DNA from: Spirosoma pollinicola
Lineage (GTDB): Bacteria > Bacteroidota > Bacteroidia > Cytophagales > Spirosomataceae
Direction of reading: 5' to 3'
Assembly (NCBI RefSeq): GCF_002831565.1
Contig: NZ_CP025096.1
Location: 8,552,468 to 8,616,467 of the forward strand
DNA: 64,000 nt
Shown: piece by piece, positions 1 to 8,801 of the stretch
Numbering within the stretch: position 1 is the first letter of the stretch
Layout of the letters: every line of letters begins with the position of its first letter
Notes under the pieces: generated by a model
What the model was told of the DNA's origin: nothing
Databases searched by the model: none
Seen by the model: the letters and a program-made list of their open reading frames with translations, nothing else
Translations under genes and position numbers: made by a program

Positions 1-2
1 GG

Positions 3-2249
3 AGCATCGAGGATCTACCGGGCCAGGGGTCGGAAGCCATTGTGGGGCCATTTTCAAAAACTAGCGTGGGTGCTACCTCAACGGGCTATGCGGTTGGCGG
101 TACGGGGTGGTATCGAAAGACCTTTACGCTTAAGTCTGCTTATCAAGCAAAGAATATTTCCATTCAGTTTGACGGTGTTTACCGGAATGTGGATGTGTGG
201 CTAAATGGCCATCATTTGGGCTATCATGCGTATGGATACACACCATTCGTATTTGACCTTACCCCCTATCTTCGTCCAGCAGATCAACCAAATGTTCTGG
301 CCGTTCGGGTACGAAATGAGGGGCAAAATACGCGCTGGTATACAGGTTCCGGCATCTATCGGCACGTCTGGCTAACAATAGCTGAACCCGTTCATCTTGC
401 CCCCTGGGGGATTGTCATAACGACTCCACAGGTTTCCAGTAAAGCTGCGCAGGTGCAGATCAGTACAAACGTAAAAAATGACCAGGCGAGCGCAGCACAA
501 GTCACCGTACAAGTGTCTCTACAAACCTCGGATGGGCAGTTTGTAAAAGATATTAAAAAGACAGTAACCCTGACCGATCAAGCCATAGTCACCCAAACGC
601 TGTCAATACCACAGCCAACGTTGTGGTCAGTTGATACACCCTACCTGTACAGAGCTACGATAACGATTTGGCAGAACAACCGAAAAGTGGACAGTTTATC
701 GTCTCAATTTGGGATACGGACTATTCACTTCGACGCCCAGACTGGATTCACCCTGAACGGCAGACGCATTTTACTTAAGGGGGGCTGTGTCCACCACGAT
801 AATGGACCATTGGGGGCCGTAGCCATCGACCGGGCAGAGGAACGAAAGGTCGAACTACTGAAAGCAAACGGATTCAACGCCGTTCGAAGTAGCCACAACC
901 CACCATCGCCCGCCTTTCTGGATGCCTGCGACCGATTAGGGATGCTGGTTATTGATGAAGCATTCGATATGTGGGAACGACTGAAAAAACCGCACGATTA
1001 TCACCTTGACTTCGATACCTGGTGGGAACGCGATCTAACCGCCATGATTCAGCGAGACCGAAACCATCCATCCATTATTCTGTGGAGCATCGGCAATGAA
1101 ATTAGCGAACGTGCTGACTCATCTGGACTGGTCATAACTAAAAAAATGGTCAGTTTGGTCCATAAACTTGATTTGACCCGCCCGACGACGGAGGCCATTT
1201 GTAGTTTCTGGGAACACCCCGGTATGCAATGGGACGCGTCCGCTAAAGCATTTGCGCTATTAGATGTTGGTGGGTACAACTACGAATGGAAACACTACGA
1301 ATCAGATCATCAGCAGTTTCCAAATCGCATTATGGTCGGTACCGAAACGTTTGCTAAAGAAGCTTTCGAGAACTGGCAACAGGTAGAGAAACATCCATAT
1401 GTTATCGGCGACTTCGTCTGGACCGCGATGGATTACATGGGTGAGACGGCCATTGGTCACTCACTTATGCAACCTAAAAGTGAGAAAGATAGCACCACTG
1501 CGGTATTGCCCTGGCCCTGGTTCAACGCCTACTGTGGCGATTTAGATCTGATTGGCACGAAAAAGCCCCAATCCTATTACCGCGATGTGGTCTGGCGCAA
1601 TAGTCCCATCCAAATGGCCGTTCACGCGCCTATACCCAATGGCATGAAAGAGTCTGTCACCAACTGGGGATGGCCCGATGAACACCAAAGCTGGACTTGG
1701 CCAGGGGCTGAGGGAAAGCCCTTGCAGGTTCGCGTTTTCACCCGAAGCTCACGAGTTCAACTTCTGCTGAATGGTCACCAAATTGGAGATCAGACGTTGC
1801 CGGACAGCAGTATCGTCGCTATTTTTAGCGTCCCTTATCAGCCCGGAACATTGGAAGCTGTTAGTTTACACAATGGACAGGAGACTGGCCGCGTAAGGCT
1901 GACGACAACTTCAGCAGCCCACCATATCCGGCTCACGGCTGATCGGCCGACATTGAAAGCAGGTCCCGATGAACTGGCTTATATATCCGCAGAAGTGGTA
2001 GACGCTCAGGAAAACACAGTTCCTACTACGGAAACCTCACTTTCGTTTCAGGTAAGTGGAGAGGGTTATCTGGCGGCTGTTGGTAATGGTAACCCAACAG
2101 ACATGGCTAGTTTTCAGCAACCGGAAAGAAAAACGTATCGGGGTCGGTGTCTCGCTATTATTCGGCCCGGTGAAACGAAGGGGATCATTAAGGTGAAGGC
2201 GTCAGCTAATGGCTTGCAATCCGCCGAGATTACGCTTGTCATCCATTGA
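3..2249 (+). CDS. GH2 beta-galactosidase-like glycosidase, 5' end outside window
   Basis: Family 2 glycoside hydrolase, expected to release beta-linked galactose or a related sugar in the periplasm or at the cell surface. The frame is open from base 3, so the true start and signal peptide lie upstream. In order: jelly-roll sugar-binding domain (GWYRKTF, DVWLNG), immunoglobulin-like domain, TIM barrel, then domains resembling DUF4982 and the GH2 C-terminal domain. The acid/base Glu of SIGNE is the codon at 1098-1100 and the likely nucleophile Glu of GTETF is at 1344-1346. The GH78 gene follows closely, suggesting co-transcription for a rhamnose- and galactose-containing plant or microbial polysaccharide. 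The exact substrate cannot be read from sequence. Confidence 0.9.
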   Translation, partial: SIEDLPGQGSEAIVGPFSKTSVGATSTGYAVGGTGWYRKTFTLKSAYQAKNISIQFDGVYRNVDVWLNGHHLGYHAYGYTPFVFDLTPYLRPADQPNVLAVRVRNEGQNTRWYTGSGIYRHVWLTIAEPVHLAPWGIVITTPQVSSKAAQVQISTNVKNDQASAAQVTVQVSLQTSDGQFVKDIKKTVTLTDQAIVTQTLSIPQPTLWSVDTPYLYRATITIWQNNRKVDSLSSQFGIRTIHFDAQTGFTLNGRRILLKGGCVHHDNGPLGAVAIDRAEERKVELLKANGFNAVRSSHNPPSPAFLDACDRLGMLVIDEAFDMWERLKKPHDYHLDFDTWWERDLTAMIQRDRNHPSIILWSIGNEISERADSSGLVITKKMVSLVHKLDLTRPTTEAICSFWEHPGMQWDASAKAFALLDVGGYNYEWKHYESDHQQFPNRIMVGTETFAKEAFENWQQVEKHPYVIGDFVWTAMDYMGETAIGHSLMQPKSEKDSTTAVLPWPWFNAYCGDLDLIGTKKPQSYYRDVVWRNSPIQMAVHAPIPNGMKESVTNWGWPDEHQSWTWPGAEGKPLQVRVFTRSSRVQLLLNGHQIGDQTLPDSSIVAIFSVPYQPGTLEAVSLHNGQETGRVRLTTTSAAHHIRLTADRPTLKAGPDELAYISAEVVDAQENTVPTTETSLSFQVSGEGYLAAVGNGNPTDMASFQQPERKTYRGRCLAIIRPGETKGIIKVKASANGLQSAEITLVIH

Positions 2250-2287
2250 TAGCTTTGCTTACTACTTCATTTCTAAAACCGCTTACG

Positions 2288-4657
2288 GTGAAAAAGCACG
2301 CTTCCTTCACGCTTATTTTATTGATTTTTCTGGGTCTAAAAGTCCATGCTCAATCGATTCATCCATCACTGCTGACGAAGAACTGGACGGCCTTCTGGAT
2401 CGCTTCGTCCAAAGAAACACTTCGCTCGTATGGCATTTATGTTTTCCGAAAAACCCTTGATTTACCGCAAAAACCGTCGTCCTTTATTGTTCACGTATCA
2501 GCGGACAATCGCTATAAATTATACGTTAATGAAAAACTGGTTTCACTGGGCCCGGCACGAGGTGATTTACTTTACTGGAATTTCGAAACTATTGACATTG
2601 CTCCGTATCTGCGGTCTGGTAAAAACATAGTAGCCGCTAAGGTCTGGAATGAAGGCGATCTTCGACCTGAAGCTCAACTCTCCGTCCGAACAGCGTTTAT
2701 TCTCCAGGGAAATACGGTTGCGGAAGAAATCATCAACACAAATACCAGCTGGCTATGTCAACAGGACAGTAGTTATCGCCCGTTAGCTGTCAAAAATACT
2801 TTCGGGTATTACGTGGCCGGACCTGGGGAGTCTATTAGGATGAAGACCCATATTAAAGACTGGGAGAAAGCCTTATTTGATGATAAAAACTGGAAACCAG
2901 CCCATGTGCTTTTTGAAGGAACGCCTAAAGGAGTTGGAGCCTCGCCTTATGGATGGGCACTGGTACCCTCTCGGATTCCACCAATGGAACTCACTCCTCA
3001 ACGCCTATCAAGAGTCCGAAAGGTTACCGGACTAAGCATTCCATCCCCATTTCCATCACTCCCATCCACCATTACAGTTCCGGCCAATACAAAAGCCTGC
3101 CTCCTACTTGATCAATCGGTTTTAACCAATGCCTATCCAACGTTAATCATGAGTCGGGGCCTAAACGCCAGGGTGACACTTACGTACGCTGAAGCCTTAA
3201 ATCAGGGCGGGGATAAAGGCAACCGGAATGAAGTAGAGGGTAAAGTGATGGTTGGGCGCGAAGATCTTATCATCGCCGACGGCAGCAACCAGCAAACCTT
3301 TACATCACTGCTTTGGCGAACGTATCGCTACATTCAACTGACTATCGAAACAAAGAACGAGCCCTTGATTATTGATGATGTGTTCAGCACCTTCACGGGG
3401 TATCCGTTTAAGAATCAGGCTATGCTGAACAGCGAAGACCCGGAATTAAATAAGATGCTGGACATTGGCTGGCGAACGGCCCGATTGTGTGCCTTTGAAA
3501 CCTATATGGACTGTCCCTACTATGAGCAGCTTCAATACATTGGGGATGCCCGAATTCAGGCCTTAGTTTCGTTTTATAACGCTGGTGATGATCGCTTGGT
3601 GCGGAACGCGCTGGATCTGATGGATCATTCGCGCCTGGCGGAAGGCGTTACGCAGAGTCGCCATCCATCTGCAACACCCCAGATGATTCCATCTTTTTCG
3701 TTGTGGTGGATTGGCATGTTGCATGATTACTGGAAATACCGCCCAGATCAGACTTTCGTAAAAAACAAGCTACCTGGCATGCGGCAGGTTCTTTCATTTT
3801 TTAGCCATTACCAGCAACCCAATGGCTCGTTGAAAGACGTTCCCTATTGGTTATTCTCAGACTGGGCTGTCGACGGTAAGGGTTGGAATTTTGGAGCCCC
3901 TCCTATTGACAAGAGTGGCCATTCGGCACTTTTGGATTTACACCTGCTGTGGACTTACCAGTTGGCCGCGGAATTGGAAGCTGGTCTGGGTGAACCGTCT
4001 CATGCGGGTGCTTACAAAAAACAGGTCGAATTGTTAAAAAAAACGATTCAGAAGAAGTACTGGGATAAATCCCGCATGCTCTACGCCGATACAGAAGAAA
4101 AAGACTTCTTCTCTCAGCACACCAACACGCTGGCTATTTTGACAGGCTTGATTACGGGTCAACCGGCCACAAATCTTGCCCGTAAAATAATTGCCGAATC
4201 TGGACTGGCACAGGCGTCTATTTACTATAAATTTTACCTGCACCAAGCTTTAGTGAGAGCAGGGTTAGGTAATGAGTATTTAAACTGGTTGACTATATGG
4301 CGGGAAAATATAACGTTAGGCCTAACGACCTGGGGGGAAACATCAGACGTAAAAACCACTCGTTCTGATTGCCATGCCTGGGGTGCTAGTCCTAATATTG
4401 AGTTTTTTCGGACCGTCCTGGGAATTGACAGCGAAAGCCCTGGATTCAGGACGATAAAGATTGAACCGCATTTAGGAGCCCTGAAAAAAAAAGCCGGTCA
4501 AATGCCACACCCCAACGGAAGAATAGATGTGCGTTACAAACTAGTTAATAAGCAGTGGATGGTTCAGATTGATTTGCCAACAAATACGTCAGGGCACCTA
4601 CTCTGGAAAGGAAAACGCCATCCATTGCTGAGCGGTAAAAACTCTTTCGTCCTGTAA
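2288..4657 (+). CDS. alpha-L-rhamnosidase-like glycosidase (GH78 type)
   Basis: About 789 aa, predicted to remove terminal alpha-L-rhamnose from oligosaccharides. I chose the GTG at 2288 because it opens a clear signal peptide (VKK, then a hydrophobic stretch ending VHAQ); an upstream TTG at 2246 would overlap the previous stop codon and spoil it. An N-terminal beta-sandwich is followed by an alpha/alpha barrel. The segment DCPYYEQLQYIGDARIQ near the middle is the catalytic-region signature of this clan. The gene starts 38 nt after the GH2 stop, so the two probably form an operon. No SusC/SusD pair is visible in the window, so any larger utilisation locus would extend to the left. Confidence 0.88.
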   Translation: MKKHASFTLILLIFLGLKVHAQSIHPSLLTKNWTAFWIASSKETLRSYGIYVFRKTLDLPQKPSSFIVHVSADNRYKLYVNEKLVSLGPARGDLLYWNFETIDIAPYLRSGKNIVAAKVWNEGDLRPEAQLSVRTAFILQGNTVAEEIINTNTSWLCQQDSSYRPLAVKNTFGYYVAGPGESIRMKTHIKDWEKALFDDKNWKPAHVLFEGTPKGVGASPYGWALVPSRIPPMELTPQRLSRVRKVTGLSIPSPFPSLPSTITVPANTKACLLLDQSVLTNAYPTLIMSRGLNARVTLTYAEALNQGGDKGNRNEVEGKVMVGREDLIIADGSNQQTFTSLLWRTYRYIQLTIETKNEPLIIDDVFSTFTGYPFKNQAMLNSEDPELNKMLDIGWRTARLCAFETYMDCPYYEQLQYIGDARIQALVSFYNAGDDRLVRNALDLMDHSRLAEGVTQSRHPSATPQMIPSFSLWWIGMLHDYWKYRPDQTFVKNKLPGMRQVLSFFSHYQQPNGSLKDVPYWLFSDWAVDGKGWNFGAPPIDKSGHSALLDLHLLWTYQLAAELEAGLGEPSHAGAYKKQVELLKKTIQKKYWDKSRMLYADTEEKDFFSQHTNTLAILTGLITGQPATNLARKIIAESGLAQASIYYKFYLHQALVRAGLGNEYLNWLTIWRENITLGLTTWGETSDVKTTRSDCHAWGASPNIEFFRTVLGIDSESPGFRTIKIEPHLGALKKKAGQMPHPNGRIDVRYKLVNKQWMVQIDLPTNTSGHLLWKGKRHPLLSGKNSFVL

Positions 4658-4764
4658 CGCGTATGTCAGGAAGGCTGACAAACTGAACATACGGTAGTGT
4701 CTTTGACCTACTCTACCAGTCGAAGATCGAAATTTTTAACAGGTTTATTCCTCGACGTTTTTTC

Positions 4765-5355
4765 TTGGCTCAATTTAGCAAAAACACGGACGACTCAGAG
4801 CTTTGGCGCCTTTTTCGAGAGGGCGACGAGGACGCTTACACGACGATGGCCAACCGTTATTATGCCAAGCTCATTCACTATGGACAGAAATTTACGTCTG
4901 ATAGACAAATAGTTGAAGATGCCCTTCAAGATGTGTTAGTTCGGTTGTGGGTAAGCCGACGTACGCTTAATGATACGCCCTCTGTAAAATTTTACCTTTT
5001 AAAAGCCTTTCGACATCAGCTTTTTAAAGCGATGCAGAATTTTCCACGTAACCCAACTATTCAGGTCGACACTCAGGAATATAACATGGAATTCTCTGTT
5101 GAAGATCACTACATCCAGCAGGAAACCGAAGTGAATGTCAGAAATGAGGTAGACGAACGTCTGGCTCATCTCCCCTTGCGGCAGCGGGAGGTAATTTATT
5201 TACGTTATTTCCAGAGTCTTACTATTGAAGAAATTGCGGACATACTGACAATTCGACCTCAATCCGTTAGTAATTTAGTTCAGCGGGCTTTGGCCAAACT
5301 ACGGGAGAGCTGGCCTATAATCCTTATTCTTATCCTTGACTTTTTGTCTAAATAA
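4765..5355 (+). CDS. ECF-type RNA polymerase sigma factor
   Basis: A 196-aa sigma-70 factor of the extracytoplasmic function group. Region 2 is the N-terminal half (LWRLFREGDEDAY, then VEDALQDVLVRLW), which binds the core enzyme and the -10 element. Region 4 is the C-terminal helix-turn-helix (LPLRQREVIYLRYFQ, IEEIADIL, SVSNLVQRALAKLRE). The last residues are unusually hydrophobic (WPIILILILDFL). The start is the TTG at 4765, because the first internal ATG would remove part of region 2. No FecR-like anti-sigma gene follows, unlike typical glycan-uptake sigma factors of Bacteroidota. Position after the glycosidases suggests, but does not prove, that it regulates them. Confidence 0.88.
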   Translation: MAQFSKNTDDSELWRLFREGDEDAYTTMANRYYAKLIHYGQKFTSDRQIVEDALQDVLVRLWVSRRTLNDTPSVKFYLLKAFRHQLFKAMQNFPRNPTIQVDTQEYNMEFSVEDHYIQQETEVNVRNEVDERLAHLPLRQREVIYLRYFQSLTIEEIADILTIRPQSVSNLVQRALAKLRESWPIILILILDFLSK

Positions 5356-5764
5356 GGAAACAAGCGTAAAAAGACCTGCTAAATTTGACAGAGCAAGACC
5401 TTTTGAAATTTTGATAAGGACTGAACGGTGTTGATAATAGGTATTGACGAACGGAAGTATATATTATCTTAAGGTGTAATCCATTAGTAATAAATAACTT
5501 GTATTTATTCAGTTATAACAAATTTTGTTGATTAGCGCAGTTCAGTTACTACCGAAAAACGTATCTATTAGCCACACCTAGCGTTCGGTTTATTGGAACT
5601 ATGGGCTATCTTATTAACGCAACGCAAGCCTGCCTATGCACATTTAACACGGGTGAATCACCCATTAAACCCGTTTCCTCAGTACTCCAGCAATTTGAAA
5701 TCCACTTTGATGGTTAAGCGGGTTAAACAAATGGTGACAATAAAACCATAATTAAAACCAACGT
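5356..5764. other. gene-free spacer
   Basis: About 410 bases of ordinary AT-rich intergenic DNA between the sigma factor and the small secreted protein. I see no RNA gene, strong inverted repeat or recognisable gene remnant. It presumably holds the promoter of the 5765 gene. Confidence 0.4.
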
Positions 5765-6145
5765 ATGAAAACGATAGTAATGACGGTTGCGCTGCTAATT
5801 GCGGTAGCTTCTGCAAGAGGGCTGGCACAGGCAGGGGGTAATACATCTGGTCAGCAAGCAACGACCCAGGGCGCTTCAATGCAAAGCGGTAAAGGACCTG
5901 CTCAGAAAAAGGGGCCGACAATGAGCGCTGGGTCCAGCAGTGCCAGTAGCCAATCGGGTGGTAATAAGGCGGGTGGCAAACGTGTCAATCAACAGGCCGC
6001 CGGTATCCCTGATCGAAGTGGAGCAACCGGCAGTACAGCTAGAATTGGAACGACCGGCAATACGTCAGGAAGTGGAGCGACTGGTAGTACGGCTGGTAAA
6101 GGAGCGACCAGCAATACATCGACTAAATCAGCTAAAAAACAGTAA
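5765..6145 (+). CDS. small secreted low-complexity Gly/Ser/Thr protein
   Basis: A 126-aa protein with a clear signal peptide (MKTIVMTVALLIAVASARGLAQ) followed by a low-complexity body rich in Gly, Ser, Thr, Gln and Ala. The C-terminal third contains imperfect repeats of GATGSTA and TGNTSG followed by a lysine-rich tail. No catalytic domain is recognised. Such proteins are common, poorly conserved exported proteins in this group. Function unknown. Confidence 0.65.
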   Translation: MKTIVMTVALLIAVASARGLAQAGGNTSGQQATTQGASMQSGKGPAQKKGPTMSAGSSSASSQSGGNKAGGKRVNQQAAGIPDRSGATGSTARIGTTGNTSGSGATGSTAGKGATSNTSTKSAKKQ

Positions 6146-6270
6146 AGATCTTCCTACCTGTCGCCAAAAACGTCAGGTTGGATAAGTACGAGCGGCCATA
6201 ATAGGTCCCGGCAGATCGTTTCCTTGCCAAGTCTATAGCTTAAGTACGTGTTACAAGCTGCAATGGGTTA

Positions 6271-6438
6271 ATGGAAGCTTTGTATGTAAATGCGTGGATG
6301 CCAAACATTCAGCCCTTTCGTCCGGCCGTTGCCTTTAAGGGCCTTTCCGAAGAATCGTATTCACTGGAAACGTCGTTAATGCGGATGGGCAAGGATTATG
6401 CGCAAATTGAACCTCTCCGTAAACGATTTCAAAAGTGA
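6271..6438 (+). CDS. small hypothetical ORF, possibly a gene remnant
   Basis: A 55-codon ORF starting ATG GAA GCT and ending TGA, with plausible codon use (PFRPAVAFKGLSEES, LRKRFQK). I do not recognise a family. No strong ribosome binding site is visible. It could be the C-terminal remnant of a larger gene, since the recombinase next to it marks a mobile region. The rest of the 6146-6628 spacer holds only the palindrome listed separately. Confidence 0.3.
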   Translation: MEALYVNAWMPNIQPFRPAVAFKGLSEESYSLETSLMRMGKDYAQIEPLRKRFQK

Positions 6439-6591
6439 ATGATGACTGATATAATTGATAAGTCATTTATAGGAGGCCCCTGCTTTCTAAAGAGCTTAGG
6501 GATATCCTTCTTTTTGTTAGCCTAACAACCTGAAAATTCTTTACCTTCAATACCAACAACCTGCTTCCTGGATCGACAATAGATTTCTCAC

Positions 6592-6612
6592 ACTCACGTC
6601 CTTGACGTGAGT
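6592..6612. promoter_or_regulatory. 9-bp palindrome upstream of the recombinase gene
   Basis: ACTCACGTC, three bases CTT, then GACGTGAGT: a perfect 9-bp inverted repeat ending 16 bases before the start codon of the serine recombinase. It could be an autoregulatory operator or a crossover (res-like) subsite for the recombinase. The sequence alone does not decide. Confidence 0.5.
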
Positions 6613-6628
6613 TAGATACTACTATATC

Positions 6629-7213
6629 ATGAAATTAGGTTACGCCCGTGTCTCTACACAAGATCAAAATCTGGCGCTTCAGCTAGATGCCCTTAATGCA
6701 GCAGGTTGCGCAAAAATCTATCAGAAAAAAGCCAGTGGGTCTAAAACCGAACGCCCTGAATTAAACAGGTTACTCGAAATCATCCGGGAGGGAGACACCT
6801 TGATGATTTGGAAGCTAGATCGACTGGGCCGTTCCCTGAATCACTTGATCGAGATTGTTACTCAGCTCGAAGGGCAACACGTTGGGTTAGTCAGTTTAAA
6901 TGACCCGATTGACACCACGACGGCGCAAGGTCGGCTCGTTTTTCACATTTTTGCCAGTCTAGCCGAGTTTGAAAGGGAAGTAATTCGGGAGCGTACTTTG
7001 GCGGGTTTGGCCTCCGCCCGTCGACGAGGTCAGCTTTTAGGTCGTCGAAAAGGGCTATCCAAAGCTGGTGAGCAGAAAGCCCGCCTTGGTGAAAGTCTCT
7101 ACAAAGAAGCCAAGTACCCAGTTGAACAAATTGCCCGCGAGTTACACATCTCTAAAACTACCCTGTATAAATATCTCCGTTTACGCGGGGTCGAAATTGG
7201 CGCTTCGATTTAA
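6629..7213 (+). CDS. serine recombinase (resolvase/invertase family)
   Basis: A 194-aa small serine recombinase. The N-terminal catalytic domain begins MKLGYARVSTQDQNL with nucleophile Ser9. The arginine-rich segment (KLDRLGRSL), the FHIFASLAEFEREVIRERT helix and a C-terminal helix-turn-helix (VEQIARELHISKTTLYKYL) follow in canonical order and length. It should cut and rejoin DNA at paired sites, as transposon resolvases or invertases do. A decayed partial copy lies at 9351-9500, so this gene and its 3' flank have been duplicated. It appears intact. Confidence 0.93.
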   Translation: MKLGYARVSTQDQNLALQLDALNAAGCAKIYQKKASGSKTERPELNRLLEIIREGDTLMIWKLDRLGRSLNHLIEIVTQLEGQHVGLVSLNDPIDTTTAQGRLVFHIFASLAEFEREVIRERTLAGLASARRRGQLLGRRKGLSKAGEQKARLGESLYKEAKYPVEQIARELHISKTTLYKYLRLRGVEIGASI

Positions 7214-7360
7214 ATCCAGACTACCACAACATAGAAAATTGTAGTTGTGGCCTATTTAACATTTATTAAACGAACGTGGCTGTTGCACAACTCTGGTTCC
7301 CACATCGATTTTTCAGCGTCTGAATAGGAAAATAAGATTTTCTACCATCGTCTGTCCTTC

Positions 7361-7975
7361 TTAGTTGAGAAAAAGCACACCAAAGCCCAGACAAGTGTCT
7401 TGAGAAGACAATGACCATTCCACCTTTAGGGCTATGGCCTGGCCCAGAGTGGACTGGGTGGTGAACTTCATATACTTCTTCAGGTTGAAGGCAATAGCCG
7501 CCATCAGCATCACTTTGTGAGCCCCAGCCTTACCCCGTACATTCACCTTCCGTAACCCATTGTACTCTACCAGACTACCTAAGACGGGTTCCACCGTTCG
7601 TTGGCGAAGCCGTTTCATGCGTTTGCCCCGCCGACTTTGCTGGCGCTCCAGGGCTCGACGGTAGAAGGGATCATAGGCCGTTCGGATAATTTGTCGGCAT
7701 TGCCGCGGTGGCGGACCACCTCTTGGGAACACAGGTGGCTTTGAGCGGACACTGTTGGCAGGCTTGGTAATCTGCCCGATAGATCTTCAACAAACTGGTG
7801 TCGGCATAGGTGGCAAAGGTCTTGAAAGGCAATCGCTTGCCGGCTGAACACGTAAAGTGATCCTCCTCAGAATCATAGGAAAAGCCTTCGATCTGGGGCT
7901 TATAGTGGCCGAAGACAGGTATCCAGCCTGTGATTTTCCACCCTTCCAACAAGGCGTAGTTACTACCGTTTGAAT
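7361..7975 (-). pseudogene. IS1182 transposase, C-terminal part, frame broken by a 17-nt insert
   Basis: Minus-strand remnant of an IS1182/IS1380-type DDE transposase. From the 5' side it reads SNGSNYALLEGWKITGWIPV, then a cysteine cluster (CSAGK, CQQCPLKATCVPKR). At that point the frame is lost at the insert 7703-7719. If the 17 bases are replaced by a single base, the frame runs on as KRQCRQIIRTAYDPFYRR to the end at 7361. The C-terminal segment (RMKRLRQRTVEPVLGSLVEYNGL) is typical of the family. The upstream half is absent because IS110 sequence follows directly. Confidence 0.85.
7703..7719 (-). repeat. 17-nt interlocking hairpin insert A (in IS1182)
   Basis: Minus strand GTGGTCCGCCACCGCGG. 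GTGG pairs with CCAC (nt 1-4 with 9-12) and CCGC pairs with GCGG (nt 6-9 with 14-17). Replacing it by one base restores the transposase frame (net +16). Confidence 0.85.
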
Positions 7976-8095
7976 AACCGCCCCGGCCTTTAGGTTTGAG
8001 GGCTGGTAAGAAACCAAGATTTAGGTAGCTTGCCAGACAGACAACCGAGCGGGCTTCCCTAGCGTCTCCGGCCAGGCTCGCAACCTATGGGCCGA

Positions 8096-8112
8096 ACGGT
8101 CCGCCGTCGCGG
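8096..8112 (+). repeat. 17-nt interlocking hairpin insert B (IS110 left end)
   Basis: ACGGTCCGCCGTCGCGG. ACGG pairs with CCGT and CCGC with GCGG. The other IS110 copy (51.5-51.9 kb) has a single T here, so the net gain is 16 bases. It differs from insert A at four bases, all in the first stem, with pairing preserved. Confidence 0.9.
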
Positions 8113-8141
8113 TCAGGTCCCGCTCGGTCTTTCTTACTTAA

Positions 8142-8158
8142 CCGCATCGGCGGTCCGA
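8142..8158 (+). repeat. 17-nt interlocking hairpin C (IS110 left end, in both copies)
   Basis: CCGCATCGGCGGTCCGA. CCGC pairs with GCGG and TCGG with CCGA. It also occurs at 51775-51791 in the second IS110 copy, so if it is an insert it predates the split of the two copies. It resembles insert G, with compensating changes in the first stem. Confidence 0.75.
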
Positions 8159-8196
8159 CTCGAATAGAAATTAGGGTGTTGTGACCCATTAGCAAG

Positions 8197-8213
8197 CGGG
8201 GCGCCCCGTGGCG
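8197..8213 (+). repeat. 17-nt interlocking hairpin insert D (IS110 left end)
   Basis: CGGGGCGCCCCGTGGCG. CGGG pairs with CCCG and CGCC with GGCG. The second IS110 copy has a single G at this position (net +16). It lies about 55 bases before the transposase start codon, in the presumed bridge-RNA region. Confidence 0.9.
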
Positions 8214-8267
8214 TAACGAGTGATGAGTAAGCTGTCTGATTGTTGAACCCTAAAAGTAAACACTTCA

Positions 8268-8789
8268 ATGGACATTCGCCATTTCATTGGTATTGATCGG
8301 GGCCGCCCGTGCGGTTTCTAAGAACACTCTTGACTGGGCTGTTTATGCCAATAAAGGCATCATCTGGCAAACCCAATCGGAAAATTCACCCGTGGCCATT
8401 CGGGCAATTATCAAACAACTCCTGGCTTTGCCCAACTTCCAGATCGCAAACTGTGTGGTCTGCATGGAACATACTGGACTTTACAACGCACATGCCCTGG
8501 AGGTGCTTTTTCAGGCTCAATTACCAATTTGGCTGGAAGCTTCCCTGCATATTAAACAAGCTGGCGGACTGCAACGAGGAAAGTCAGACAACGTTGATGC
8601 TCAGCGCATTGCTGAGTACGCTTATCGCTTTCAAGACCGGACTCGGCTCTGGAAGCCTGCTCGACCCGTCATGAAAAAACTGGCTGAATTTACTCGACTT
8701 CGTCAGCGTCTGCAAGGTATGATCAGCCAGTTGAAAGTGCCTCTGAATGAGCAAAAACGATTTGGCGACAGAGCCCTGACTACCCAACT
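8268..8789 (+). pseudogene. IS110 transposase, N-terminal part, frame broken near the start
   Basis: DEDD-type IS110 transposase. The start ATG at 8268 reads MDIRHFIGID. Insert E (8298-8314) then shifts the frame and the protein continues as VSKNTLDWAVYANKGI, the expected family sequence, to residue about 170. The second copy at 51477-51681 has the uninterrupted version (GIDVSKNTLDW). The conserved GGLQRGKSDNVDAQRIAEYAYRFQD segment is visible. The gene stops at the contig spacer, so the C-terminal domain is not here. Confidence 0.88.
8298..8314 (+). repeat. 17-nt interlocking hairpin insert E (IS110 transposase codon ~11)
   Basis: CGGGGCCGCCCGTGCGG. CGGG pairs with CCCG and CCGC with GCGG. 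The undisturbed copy at 51.6 kb has a single G in its place. The identical 17-mer occurs in an IS1 element at 34428-34444. Confidence 0.93.
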
Positions 8790-8801
8790 CTAGCTAGCTA
8801 G
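8790..8801. other. CTAGCTAGCTAG six-frame stop spacer (likely contig join 1)
   Basis: Exact 12-mer with TAG in all three frames on both strands. IS110 stops on its left and IS1182 starts on its right, both in mid-gene. It is best read as an artificial spacer between contigs; adjacency across it should not be trusted. Confidence 0.85.

Larger units (their letters stand above)
7977..8789 (+). mobile_element. IS110-family element, left end plus 5' part of transposase, cut at contig spacer
   Basis: The block from about 7977 matches, in inverse orientation, the block 51477-51943, apart from three 17-nt inserts. The 290 bases before the coding start form the left-end non-coding region. In IS110-type elements this region encodes the bridge RNA that chooses target and donor DNA. 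The element joins IS1182 sequence at about 7976 and stops abruptly at the CTAGCTAGCTAG spacer. Confidence 0.8.
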
